This document shows, one piece after another, positions 18,185-26,130 of a DNA stretch of 64,000 bases. How positions within the stretch are numbered: the stretch's first letter is position 1; each line of letters starts with the position of its first letter. A model generated the notes under the pieces. It did not search any database. It saw only the letters and a list, made by a program, of their open reading frames with translations, and was not told where the DNA came from. A program made the translations under genes and the position numbers. This DNA comes from an uncultured Collinsella sp. (GTDB lineage Bacteria; Actinomycetota; Coriobacteriia; Coriobacteriales; Coriobacteriaceae). The stretch lies in assembly GCA_900541025.1 (NCBI GenBank), contig UQIL01000007.1:27691-91690 (forward strand). Reading direction: 5' to 3'.

Positions 18185-20518
18185 ATGTTTGATAGCCATG
18201 ACGACGATCTGTGGGAAGTTCCCTCGATTGATATGAATGCGCCGGTGCGGGCTGCGGTGTCTGCAGAGGAGGCCGTGCCTGCTGCGGAGGCTGAGACTGC
18301 TGCGCCCGCTGAGGCTGCGGTAGCCGTCGAGGACGAGTCCTCGACCGATGGCTATGACCAGGCCGTGGCCGAGGCCCCCGAGGACGACGGCTACGACATG
18401 GATGGGCTGGACGGCAAGCTGCTCGAGCACTTTGCTGGCAAGATCGTGCGCAAGGACCTGACGGCTCTTATGAAGCGCGGTGCCAACGTGCCCACCTTTG
18501 TGTTGGAGTATCTGCTGGGTATGTACTGCTCGACCGATGACGAGGAAGCCGTGGCAGAGGGCTTGGATCGCATCCGCAGGATTCTCACCGATAACTACGT
18601 GCGTCCCGACGAGTCCGAGCGCATTAAGTCCAAGATCCGTGAGCTGGGCCGTTTTACCATCATCGACAAGGTCACGGCCAAGCTCGACGAGTACAAAGAC
18701 ATCTACGTGGCCTCGTTTGCCAACCTGACCATTGAGCCGTTTGTGATGCCGGCCGAGTACGTGCGCGACTATTCCAAGATTCTGCAGGGTGGTATTTGGT
18801 GCATCATGAGCATCGAGTATCGTCACCCCTTGGATGAGGAAGACGAGTTTGGCATGGAGGTCTTTGGCGATGATGCGCCGCGCCGCGCCAAGGCCAAGCG
18901 TAAGAAGCGTGGGCCCGAGGACTCTCCGTTTAGCGTGGCGTCGCTCACGCCCATCCAGATGCCCAATCTGGACCTGGATGCCATGATCGACGAGCGCCAG
19001 TACTTTACGCGCGACGAGTGGCTCAATATGCTGCTGCGCTCTGCTGGCTATGAGCCCAGCGAACTTTCCGAGAAAGAGCGCCTGCACTTTATCGAGCGCA
19101 TGGTGCCGCTTATCGAGCGCAACTACAACCTGTGCGAGCTGGGTCCCCGCGGCACCGGCAAGAGCCATATCTACAAAGAGGTCTCGCCCTACGCCATCTT
19201 GCTTTCGGGCGGCCAAACCACCACGGCCAACCTGTTCGGCCGCATGAACTCCATGCGCGCCGACCGTGTGGGCTTGGTAGGTCACTGGGACTGCGTGACG
19301 TTCGACGAGGTCGCCGGCATGCGCTTTAAGGACACCAATGCCGTGCAGATCATGAAGGACTATATGGCGAGCGGCAGCTACGCGCGCGGCCGCGACCAGA
19401 TTAACGCCGATGCCTCCATGGTCTTTGAGGGCAACATCAACGACACCGTGCAAAATGTCCTTAAGACCACGCACCTGTTTGATCCGTTCCCGCCGGAGTT
19501 TAACAACGATTCGGCCTTCTTTGACCGTATCCACTATTACCTGCCGGGCTGGGAGATTCCCAAGATGCGTTCGAGCTTGCTGACCGGGCATTACGGTCTG
19601 ATCACCGACTGCCTGTCGGAATTTTGCAAGGAGATGCGCCGCAAGGACTTTACGCACCATATCGACCGGTATTTCCGCTTTAACAGCGACTTTAACAAGC
19701 GCGACGAGATCGCCGTGCGCAAGACCTTTAGCGGCCTGGCCAAGCTGCTGTTCCCCGACGAGGCCATGGACAAGGACGACGTGCGCTGGCTGCTGGACTA
19801 CGCCATCGAGGGCCGTCGCCGCGTAAAGGAGCAGCTCAAGATTATGGCGGGCGTCGAGTTTATCGACGTTAACCTGGGCTATATGGATGCCGACAACCCG
19901 CAGGACGTTCACGTGGTGCGCGTGCCCGAGCAGTCCGAGGACACGCTGATTCCCGATGGGCCGCTGCTGTCCGGCCACGTGTTTGGCGTGGGCAGATCAC
20001 AGGGCGGCGAGGTTGCCGTGTACAAGTTGGAGAACAAGGCCGTTGCCGGCGAGTGCAAGTTTAAGCACGAGGGCGTGGCCTTTAACAAGCCGGTGCGCGA
20101 TACGCTGGAAGCCGCGTTCGACAACTTTGTGAACCTGGCGAACCGCGTGGCGCCGGGCATGCACATTGGCTCCAAGGATTACCTGCTGTTCTATAACGAC
20201 CTGCAGAGCAAGGGCTTGTCCGAGGAAGTTTCGCTCGCCGAGTTTGTGGGCCTCTGCTCCGCGGCGTGCAACCGCCCGGTGATGCCCGCGCTGGCGATTC
20301 CGGGCATCTTGCGCATGTCGGGCTCTATGGACGAGATCCGCGGGCTCGAGGACATTATGCGCGTGGCCAAAAACGCCGGTGCCAAACGTGTGATTTTGCC
20401 GCTGAGTGCCATCGCGGGCCTACAGAGTGTTTCGTCCGAGATTATCTCGGGGTTGAGCCCGGTGTTCTACATGGATGGCGACCCGGTCGACGCCGCGAAA
20501 AAGGCTCTGGATCTGTAG
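18185..20518 (+). CDS. brxL: BREX Lon-like AAA+ protein BrxL
   Basis: 777 residues from ATG 18185, with TAGGAG 9 nt upstream; a GTG at 18176 is inside that site and less likely. The AAA+ Walker A is GPRGTGKS at residues 320-327, and DCVTFDEVAGM supplies Walker B. The C-terminal domain is Lon-protease-like in fold (SVSSEIISGLSPVFYMDGDP). BrxL is a DNA-stimulated ATPase of type 1 BREX. The usual length is about 680. The excess is an acidic, alanine- and glutamate-rich N-terminal extension of roughly 65 residues that looks disordered. Together with brxA and brxB it fixes the locus as type 1. Confidence 0.93.
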   Translation: MFDSHDDDLWEVPSIDMNAPVRAAVSAEEAVPAAEAETAAPAEAAVAVEDESSTDGYDQAVAEAPEDDGYDMDGLDGKLLEHFAGKIVRKDLTALMKRGANVPTFVLEYLLGMYCSTDDEEAVAEGLDRIRRILTDNYVRPDESERIKSKIRELGRFTIIDKVTAKLDEYKDIYVASFANLTIEPFVMPAEYVRDYSKILQGGIWCIMSIEYRHPLDEEDEFGMEVFGDDAPRRAKAKRKKRGPEDSPFSVASLTPIQMPNLDLDAMIDERQYFTRDEWLNMLLRSAGYEPSELSEKERLHFIERMVPLIERNYNLCELGPRGTGKSHIYKEVSPYAILLSGGQTTTANLFGRMNSMRADRVGLVGHWDCVTFDEVAGMRFKDTNAVQIMKDYMASGSYARGRDQINADASMVFEGNINDTVQNVLKTTHLFDPFPPEFNNDSAFFDRIHYYLPGWEIPKMRSSLLTGHYGLITDCLSEFCKEMRRKDFTHHIDRYFRFNSDFNKRDEIAVRKTFSGLAKLLFPDEAMDKDDVRWLLDYAIEGRRRVKEQLKIMAGVEFIDVNLGYMDADNPQDVHVVRVPEQSEDTLIPDGPLLSGHVFGVGRSQGGEVAVYKLENKAVAGECKFKHEGVAFNKPVRDTLEAAFDNFVNLANRVAPGMHIGSKDYLLFYNDLQSKGLSEEVSLAEFVGLCSAACNRPVMPALAIPGILRMSGSMDEIRGLEDIMRVAKNAGAKRVILPLSAIAGLQSVSSEIISGLSPVFYMDGDPVDAAKKALDL

Positions 20519-20592
20519 GGGTACGGGCGAGCGGGCTTGCGTGCGCGTAGACCCGCGGGCGTGTTGGCGTGTTCGAGTAGGGAGGCCCTGCC

Positions 20593-21957
20593 ATGGCGGA
20601 CGAACGTTCGGTTGGTGAGTTGCTCGACGAGCTGTTTGGCTTTGAATCGGTAGCCAAGCGCCAGACGGCGCTTGAGCAGTACGATCGCGGGGAGTTGGTG
20701 CGCAAGGCGCGCTCCCGCGAGCTGCTGGGCGTGCTTAGGGGCGTCGAGGCCGCCGAGCACGCTGCGCGCGAGTCTGCCGTGTGGGCTGTTGATACGTACG
20801 TGCGCCGTGTTGAGGGTGCGGCCCTTGCGCGCGCTCGCAAACAGGCGGGTGTTGTGGGCTCGCTGCAGATGGAGCGCCGCTATGCTGCCTTTTTGCGCAT
20901 GGAGGACAAGGCCGAGTTGCTGGCCCGTTTGGAGCAGACGCTTGCGTTTATCGAGGTAAAGTTACGTGTGAATACGGCGGACAAGGTGCGCGCGGCGTAC
21001 GATGCTGCAGGGGCTATGGTGCTGCATGACGTGGCGCGCCTGAGTGACGTGCGCGTTGCCGAGGCCGTGCCTCTGGATGCTGATCTGCTGTGTACGCAGC
21101 TGGAGCAGATGCGCTGTGCCGCCGACGCGACGGACCTTGCGGGTATGATCACAGCGACGTTTGAGTCCGAGCTGAGTGCGACGAGGTCGCAGGGCGCCGA
21201 CGGGTTTACGGGCGATTTGGCTGGCGATGTTGCTGGTGACGTGGCGTTGGAGCGTGAACTTACCAACGTGCGCGGCGCTGCGCAGCGAGCGCGCTTGGCG
21301 GCGCAGGCGTATCGGGCCGAGCGCGCCGCCCGCGTTGCGGGGAGTGCGGTGGAGCCTTCGGGGCTGCCGGAGCCTGCGTGCGTTGCGTGCGAGATGGCGT
21401 GTGATACCGGAGAACTTTCCGAGTTGCTCGCTCAGGTTAAGAAGTCGTTTGAGACCTACCGTCGCGTTGTTGCCGACGGCGGGTTGTTCTGCGCGTTTGG
21501 CACGGGCTCGCCGCACGGCATTTGTTGTGGCACGAGCTATTTGGACTACGATTCTCGGCTTGATGAGGACGTGCTGGTGGGCGAGTACGATGGTGCAACC
21601 AGGCATGCTGTTCGGCGTGAGGTTGCGATTCCCGAGCTGGTGGATGAGGCTTCTGCCGAGGGCGGCGATTCGCTCAAGGTTGCCGTGGCGCGCATGCGCG
21701 AGTTTAACGGGCGTCGCTACGATGGTGTGCTGGATGAGGATCCTACGCGCCACGTGAATGCGTTTTGGTATGGACTCAAAAAGCTCGGCCAGTATTGCGA
21801 GGCCGCCGTGCGTGTGGAGGAGCGTGCTTGGGATTGCTTTATCGATAAGGTGCAGTTTGCCTACGATGAGCCCGTGGGGCGCCTGGTCACTCAGATGGAC
21901 GACAAGCAGGTTGCGGCTTTTGTTGCTGCCGTGGATGAGCTCGGTATTGATGAGTAG
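20593..21957 (+). CDS. Unrecognised protein downstream of brxL
   Basis: This 454-residue protein starts at ATG 20593 behind GGGAGG, 74 bp after brxL on the same strand. No family was recognised. The first ~240 residues are helical, rich in Ala, Glu and Arg, with coiled-coil character. A CVACEMACD cysteine group lies near residue 265. The C-terminal ~170 residues look globular (FCAFGTGSPHGICCGTSYLDYD, VNAFWYGLKKLGQYCEAAVRVEE). No signal peptide or membrane segment is seen. Composition matches the rest of the BREX operon, and the 70-residue gene after it has a strong ribosome site, so both are likely cargo of the BREX operon. Whether they take part in defence is unknown. Confidence 0.7.
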   Translation: MADERSVGELLDELFGFESVAKRQTALEQYDRGELVRKARSRELLGVLRGVEAAEHAARESAVWAVDTYVRRVEGAALARARKQAGVVGSLQMERRYAAFLRMEDKAELLARLEQTLAFIEVKLRVNTADKVRAAYDAAGAMVLHDVARLSDVRVAEAVPLDADLLCTQLEQMRCAADATDLAGMITATFESELSATRSQGADGFTGDLAGDVAGDVALERELTNVRGAAQRARLAAQAYRAERAARVAGSAVEPSGLPEPACVACEMACDTGELSELLAQVKKSFETYRRVVADGGLFCAFGTGSPHGICCGTSYLDYDSRLDEDVLVGEYDGATRHAVRREVAIPELVDEASAEGGDSLKVAVARMREFNGRRYDGVLDEDPTRHVNAFWYGLKKLGQYCEAAVRVEERAWDCFIDKVQFAYDEPVGRLVTQMDDKQVAAFVAAVDELGIDE

Positions 21958-21984
21958 GGTCCTGGTCTGGTAGGAGGTTTCATC

Positions 21985-22197
21985 ATGAAGATCGACGTTG
22001 ATGTAGACCAGCTGCGCGAGAGTCTGCTCGACCGCGCGGGGAGCGCGGCGGGCGTGGGTTTTCCTGCTGCCATGCTCGACATGATGGATATCGAGGATGA
22101 GTCCCCTCAAGAGCTTCTAGACCGAGCCGAACGCGAAGGCCTCGACCTCCGCGACTTTGCCGTTGACGATGACTACGGAGCGCCTGACGACTGGTGA
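21985..22197 (+). CDS. Small acidic protein, unknown
   Basis: 70 residues from ATG 21985 with TAGGAGG upstream. It is strongly acidic, especially at the C-terminus (FAVDDDYGAPDDW), with a central helical stretch. It lies 27 bp after the 454-residue gene and ends the plus-strand run. It may be a partner or antidote-like protein of its neighbour, but nothing in the sequence shows this. The next gene converges on it 6 bp away. Confidence 0.6.
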   Translation: MKIDVDVDQLRESLLDRAGSAAGVGFPAAMLDMMDIEDESPQELLDRAEREGLDLRDFAVDDDYGAPDDW

Positions 22198-22203
22198 CCC
22201 CGG

Positions 22204-22881
22204 TCAGTTCATTCTTTTGTTCCTGAGATATAAGAGAAATCCCTTTTTGAACGTCCTTCGGGTTCCAAAAAATAGCCGATCCGTCTTGGTTTCTTCCTTA
22301 CTGTCAAACTTGATAGCCGTTAGCTCGATCGTGCAGATGTAGTCGGCAACTTGGAATAGCCGGTAGGCTCGCGGCGTGGCTTCTCGGTATACGATGACGT
22401 CCCTTGCTAGAACGTACTCGAGCGCAGAATGGATGACCTCCGTTACGATCGGTTGACCGTTGTCGTAGTAAATCTTAACGGTGTCGTATCGCTGGAAGAA
22501 TTCCAGATGGTTGAAAAGTTCAACCGTGAGGTCTCGCCTCATTCTCTCCGCAAGACCGTTTTGATTGCCGGCGAATTCGCTCATTCGGTATTGCAGGCAG
22601 AGGTAACGTATGGGGAGATGCTGAATGAACGCGCGAAATGCGCTCAGCATGTGCCGTCTCTGCTCTTTGGGAAGATCTTTGTAGTCGCCGTTTCCATTCA
22701 GTAGTGGTCCTGCATGAAAAGGCGTATTGGGAAGCGAGGACTGCGACAGGGCGCGCTCGTAGCGGTCAATGCGTTCAACGATTGCATCGTTTTGATCGTG
22801 AAAAACGAGGGTGACGAGGTAGTAGTTGGAGACGCCTCCGAGATCGCCAGATTCGTCAACAAAGACGGAGAGTTCGCTCAT
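22204..22881 (-). CDS. DUF3800 domain protein
   Basis: 225 residues from ATG 22881-22879, with GGAGG (22892-22888) at ideal spacing; an in-frame extension upstream runs through the RNA hairpin and is rejected. The N-terminus has the family hallmark FVDESGD, followed by a Rossmann/RNase H-like alternation (YYLVTLVFHD...), and the C-terminal acidic residues lie in FQVADYICTIE. DUF3800 proteins are common near defence and mobile elements and are suspected nucleases, but no activity is established here. The gene follows a two-hairpin RNA with its own promoter and terminator-like end, so translation probably depends on readthrough of that leader. Confidence 0.85.
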   Translation of the reverse strand: MSELSVFVDESGDLGGVSNYYLVTLVFHDQNDAIVERIDRYERALSQSSLPNTPFHAGPLLNGNGDYKDLPKEQRRHMLSAFRAFIQHLPIRYLCLQYRMSEFAGNQNGLAERMRRDLTVELFNHLEFFQRYDTVKIYYDNGQPIVTEVIHSALEYVLARDVIVYREATPRAYRLFQVADYICTIELTAIKFDSKEETKTDRLFFGTRRTFKKGFLLYLRNKRMN

Positions 22882-22900
22882 GATGGGCCTCCATTTTTGC

Positions 22901-22957
22901 AAAAAAATGCCGGGGGTAAGACCCCGGCTCTTGGAGGCCCCTCTTTTGGAGGGAACC
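22901..22957 (-). ncRNA. Two-hairpin RNA, copy 1, leader of the DUF3800 gene
   Basis: On the minus strand the order is hairpin A (22957-22936: GGT, then CCCTC / GAGGG, closing GCC), an invariant CCTCCAAGAG connector (22937-22928), then hairpin B (GCCGGGG / CCCCGGC, 22928-22909) and seven T (22907-22901). Hairpin B with the T run is a textbook terminator 12 nt before the gene's Shine-Dalgarno sequence. The same organisation recurs at 23138-23193, with stems conserved but loops changed. RNA motifs associated with DUF3800 genes have been described by comparative genomics; which one this matches, if any, was not tested. Confidence 0.65.
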
Positions 22958-22963
22958 ATATTC

Positions 22964-22993
22964 TTTATACCATGAGATAAGGGGTGCTTTCAA
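22964..22993 (-). promoter_or_regulatory. Promoter of RNA copy 1 and DUF3800 gene
   Basis: TTGAAA (22993-22988), an 18-nt spacer, then TATAAA (22969-22964). The spacer contains ATCTCATG, identical in copy 2. The expected start is near 22957, at the base of hairpin A. Confidence 0.65.
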
Positions 22994-23137
22994 GTTTAAT
23001 TATAATAAGCAAACATATGTTCGTCAAACTACCTGCGAAAAGTCCTTAGCCGCCGAGAGGTGGGGTAGAGCGGCTCGTAAATTGCTGACGCAATGGCGCC
23101 GGCGGTTTCCAGAGAACTGTTTAGTCTTGACTCGCAT

Positions 23138-23193
23138 AAAAAATGCCGGGGGACATCCCCCGGCTCTTGGAGGTCCCTCTATTCGAGGGTACC
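23138..23193 (-). ncRNA. Two-hairpin RNA, copy 2
   Basis: Minus-strand hairpin A spans 23193-23172 (GGT / ACC closing pairs, CCCTC / GAGGG stem, GAATA loop). It is followed by the same connector, hairpin B (GCCGGGGG / CCCCCGGC, 23164-23145) and six T (23143-23138). Against copy 1, the last closing pair changes from U-G to U-A, and hairpin B gains a base pair with a different loop, so structure is kept while sequence drifts. About 140 bp of apparently empty sequence separate it from the promoter of copy 1. Confidence 0.6.
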
Positions 23194-23199
23194 GACTTT

Positions 23200-23228
23200 T
23201 TTATAGCATGAGATCGGACGGCTTTCAA
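23200..23228 (-). promoter_or_regulatory. Promoter of RNA copy 2
   Basis: TTGAAA (23228-23223), a 17-nt spacer ending in ATCTCATGC, then TATAAA (23205-23200). It is nearly the same as the promoter of copy 1. Confidence 0.6.
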
Positions 23229-23293
23229 ATGGTATTTCAATTTGGGATTATTCGACGCAGTCGGAGTTGAATGGGGCTGCCGGTCCTTCTCGG

Positions 23294-23360
23294 AAGTTGA
23301 GTGAAATAGGGACTGTTTAGGCCGGTAGAAGGCCTATTCAGCCCTATTTCACCGCAACTT
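23294..23360. repeat. Long imperfect palindrome
   Basis: A 67-bp imperfect inverted repeat: AAGTTG...GTGAAATAGGG...TTTAGGCC on the left, GGCCTATT...CCCTATTTCAC...AACTT on the right, with a 7-nt centre. It lies 15 bp beyond the antiporter stop codon. It may end that transcript or be a small mobile palindrome; only one copy is seen in this window. Confidence 0.55.
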
Positions 23361-23374
23361 ATGGGTGGGGATGG

Positions 23375-24976
23375 CTACGACGCCAGCGTGGCGATGACGG
23401 CTTCGTCGCCGGCGTATATTAGGGTGTTGCCGTCGGGGATGATCGTTCGGCCGTCGCGCTTGAGCATCACGACGATAAACGGGTGCTTGCCTTGCGGAAC
23501 GTCGCGCAGGCGCTGGCCGGCCAGGCGACCGTGGGGAGTCACGGTGACCTCGCGCAGCGTAACCTCGGCACGCTCCTCGAACGTTGGGGCGGCCATCACC
23601 AGCAGATCGCCTTCCTGGATCACGGTGTCGCCATTGGGCAGTACCGGGTGCGCCCCGTCGCGCAGCACCAGGACCACGAGCATGTCTGTGGCGCTGCCAA
23701 TGTCCGCGAGCGAGCGTCCGGTAAACGGATGTCCAGCGCCCACCTTGAGCTTTACAAACGACATGCCGTCCTCGTCGCGGTAGTCGTTAAAGGTGCGGCG
23801 CACGTCACCGGTCTCATCGATCATATCGAGCTTCTTGGCCACCGCCGGCAGCAGCGAGCCCTGCACCACAATGCTCGACACGGCAATCACAAACACCAGG
23901 TCAAACAGGTCGTGACCGCCGGGAACACCGGCTACCACGGCAAAGAGGCTAAACACGACCGAAGCGGCGCCGCGCAAACCCGCCCAGCTTACGAGCGCGA
24001 TCTGGCTGGGATTCGTCTTAAATGGCGCTAGGAGCACGCCGACGGCGATGGGGCGGCTCACGAAGAGCATGAACGCCATGAGCGCCAGGCCCGGCAGCAG
24101 CATTTGCGGCAGGCGGGCGGGCGTCACGAGCAGGCCGAGCAAGAAGAAGATTGTCATCTCGGCCATCTCGGTGAGGGTGTCAAAGAAGTGCGCCATCTCG
24201 ACCTTGCCGGTGATGTCGCTGGCGCCCAGTACAATGCCTGCCAGGTACACGGCCAAAAAGCCGTTGCCGCCCAGGTGGCTCGGCAGCGCGTAGGCGACGA
24301 TGGCCACGGCGAACAAGAAGATGGTCTGCGCGTCCTTGGCCGTTGCGTGCGCGCGTTCAATCAGGCGGCCCGCCGCCCAGCCGATGGCAAGGCCCAGGCC
24401 CACGCCCAGGATAATCTGCTTGGCCAGCAGTGCGGGAATGTTGATGTCGCCGCCGGCCGCGAGTGTAGCGAGCACAGCGGTGAGCATGTAGGCGACGGGG
24501 TCGTTGGAGCCCGATTCGACCTCGAGCAGCGAGTCGGTGCCACCTCTCAGCGACAGGCTGTGCTCACGCAGTACGCTAAAGACGCTCGCCGCGTCGGTGG
24601 ATGCCACGACCGATCCCAGCAGCAGGCTGCCGATCCAGTCGATCCCCAGCGCGAAGTGGGCGAACACGCCGGTGATGCCGGCAGTGATGACGACGCCGAG
24701 CGTGCTCAGCAGCACCGCCGGCGCAGCGACGGGCTTGGCGCGGTCGATATTGGTGTTAAAGCCGCCGTAGAACATGATGAACAGCAGCGCCGTGCTGCAG
24801 ACGGTTTCGGTGAGTGCGTAGTCGCTAAAGTCGATATGCGTCGGGCCGTTGACGCCCAACAGCATGCCCAGCGCGATAAAGATGAGCAGGGTGGGGAAGG
24901 GGAGTTTTTTGCCGACGGGTTTGATGGTCAGGCACAAAATGATGACGAGGCCGATAAAGAGAAGGATCTGGTTCAT
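23375..24976 (-). CDS. K+(Na+)/H+ antiporter, NhaP2/CvrA type
   Basis: This 533-residue inner-membrane protein starts at the ATG ending at 24976. Roughly the first 390 residues hold a dozen hydrophobic segments of the CPA1 family, with the conserved SVVASTDAASVFSVL and ESGSNDPVAYMLT blocks that carry the ion-binding acidic residues. Two tandem regulatory TrkA-C-type domains follow (VKLKVGAGHPFTGRSLADIG..., then VTVTPHGRLAGQRLRDVPQG...), as in NhaP2 potassium/proton antiporters. Expected role is export of K+ or Na+ in exchange for protons, in pH and osmotic balance. It stands alone, with no operon partner. Confidence 0.88.
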   Translation of the reverse strand: MNQILLFIGLVIILCLTIKPVGKKLPFPTLLIFIALGMLLGVNGPTHIDFSDYALTETVCSTALLFIMFYGGFNTNIDRAKPVAAPAVLLSTLGVVITAGITGVFAHFALGIDWIGSLLLGSVVASTDAASVFSVLREHSLSLRGGTDSLLEVESGSNDPVAYMLTAVLATLAAGGDINIPALLAKQIILGVGLGLAIGWAAGRLIERAHATAKDAQTIFLFAVAIVAYALPSHLGGNGFLAVYLAGIVLGASDITGKVEMAHFFDTLTEMAEMTIFFLLGLLVTPARLPQMLLPGLALMAFMLFVSRPIAVGVLLAPFKTNPSQIALVSWAGLRGAASVVFSLFAVVAGVPGGHDLFDLVFVIAVSSIVVQGSLLPAVAKKLDMIDETGDVRRTFNDYRDEDGMSFVKLKVGAGHPFTGRSLADIGSATDMLVVLVLRDGAHPVLPNGDTVIQEGDLLVMAAPTFEERAEVTLREVTVTPHGRLAGQRLRDVPQGKHPFIVVMLKRDGRTIIPDGNTLIYAGDEAVIATLAS

Positions 24977-25125
24977 GGATAGTGTCCGCTCCTGGGTGGT
25001 TGGCGTGGCACGGTCAGTTGTCTGTGGTTATTTGTACCCAAAGATGGTGGGTTTATGGGGTTGGATTGCGGGCGTGCGCGATATCGTCATAGACGGCTGC
25101 CGTCTTTGCCTCTGCTCGGAAACCC

Positions 25126-25154
25126 TTTCCAGCTTTATTGCAACGGAGTACAAT
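25126..25154 (+). promoter_or_regulatory. Probable promoter of the metallophosphoesterase gene
   Basis: TTTCCA, a 17-nt spacer and TACAAT lie 75 bp before the start codon. The leader holds a hairpin, TTGCGGC / GCCGCAA (25187-25211), just before the ribosome site. Confidence 0.5.
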
Positions 25155-25229
25155 GGGTAACGTTTAAGTTCAACTTGAAGTTTTAGTTGCGGCACCGGGC
25201 TTCGGCCGCAATGCAAGGAGAGGCGTACC

Positions 25230-26069
25230 ATGGCGATCTATGTGACATCTGATGCTCACGGGCACGTGCGTGCGCTTGACGAGGCCCTGTCTAAGATCTC
25301 GTTGACGTCCGACGACACGCTGTACGTGCTGGGCGACATGATCGATCGCGGGCCCGATCCGGTCGGCGTTATTAAGCTCGTGCGCTCGCTGCCCAACGCC
25401 CACGTGCTCAAGGGTAATCACGAGCAGATCATGCTCGATGCCATCATTGGTCAGGATCCGCTCGATGCCGAGACCTGGGATATCAACGGTGGCTGGACGA
25501 CGCGCGAGCAGCTCAACGACATGGAATTTGAGGCATACGAGGAGCTCGTGCGATGGATGGCCGCGCTGCCGCTCTACGCGGTGGTCGAGACCGAGGAGCG
25601 CCCGTATCTGCTGGTACATGCTGGAATCGAGATGAAGGCGGCGCGCGCGTTTTTGCTTGAGCATGGCGTCGATTGTGCCGATGGCGTTGGAGCGGTGGGT
25701 GCCGATCGCGAGCTGCTGCAGCAGATGCTCGCGGTACAGTCGTCCGATGACCTGCTGTGGATTCGTCACGGCTATTGGGATGTGCCGACCGGGCTGCTTT
25801 CTACCGAGGGTAAGGGCCCGGTCGTTGTGAGCGGTCACACGCCAACGGTGTCGCTCGGGCGTTATTGCGAGGTCGGTGGTCTTGCGGGGCTCGACGAGGA
25901 GTCGGGCCGCGGGCAGATCGTGCGCCTGGGCGGCGAGGATGCCGCCGGTGTGCCCGATCGCATCGACATCGACTGCGCTGCCGCCACCGGCTCCGAGTTC
26001 GGTCGCGTGGGCATCCTGCGGCTCGATGATGGGGCGGAGTTCTACGCGAATATTCGCCCCGGGGAATAA
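25230..26069 (+). CDS. Serine/threonine phosphatase-type metallophosphoesterase (ApaH/PrpA-like)
   Basis: This 279-residue protein starts at ATG 25230 behind AAGGAG. It has all three metal-binding blocks of the PPP family: DAHGH (8-12), GDMIDRG (35-41) and GNHE (62-65). A later VSGHTP block supplies the C-terminal ligand. Relatives are bacterial protein phosphatases (PrpA/PrpB) and symmetrical diadenosine tetraphosphatases (ApaH); length and the GDMIDRGPD form fit either. It is cytoplasmic, with no membrane segment, and transcribed alone from a recognisable promoter. Confidence 0.85.
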   Translation: MAIYVTSDAHGHVRALDEALSKISLTSDDTLYVLGDMIDRGPDPVGVIKLVRSLPNAHVLKGNHEQIMLDAIIGQDPLDAETWDINGGWTTREQLNDMEFEAYEELVRWMAALPLYAVVETEERPYLLVHAGIEMKAARAFLLEHGVDCADGVGAVGADRELLQQMLAVQSSDDLLWIRHGYWDVPTGLLSTEGKGPVVVSGHTPTVSLGRYCEVGGLAGLDEESGRGQIVRLGGEDAAGVPDRIDIDCAAATGSEFGRVGILRLDDGAEFYANIRPGE

Positions 26070-26130
26070 CGGCGCAAGAGGTTGGCGCCAAAACATCGAC
26101 GTTTCTTTCCCCAATGTACCAAGGTGGGCG

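Noticed and set aside
18170..19978. Minus-strand open frame of 602 codons opposite brxL
   Set aside because: It is an antisense shadow of the high-GC brxL coding sequence; no ribosome site, and the translation has no recognisable domain.
22899..23200. Type III toxin-antitoxin or CRISPR array formed by the repeated hairpins
   Set aside because: Only two units are present, each with its own promoter and terminator, spaced about 240 bp apart; neither a ToxN-like protein nor spacers are seen.
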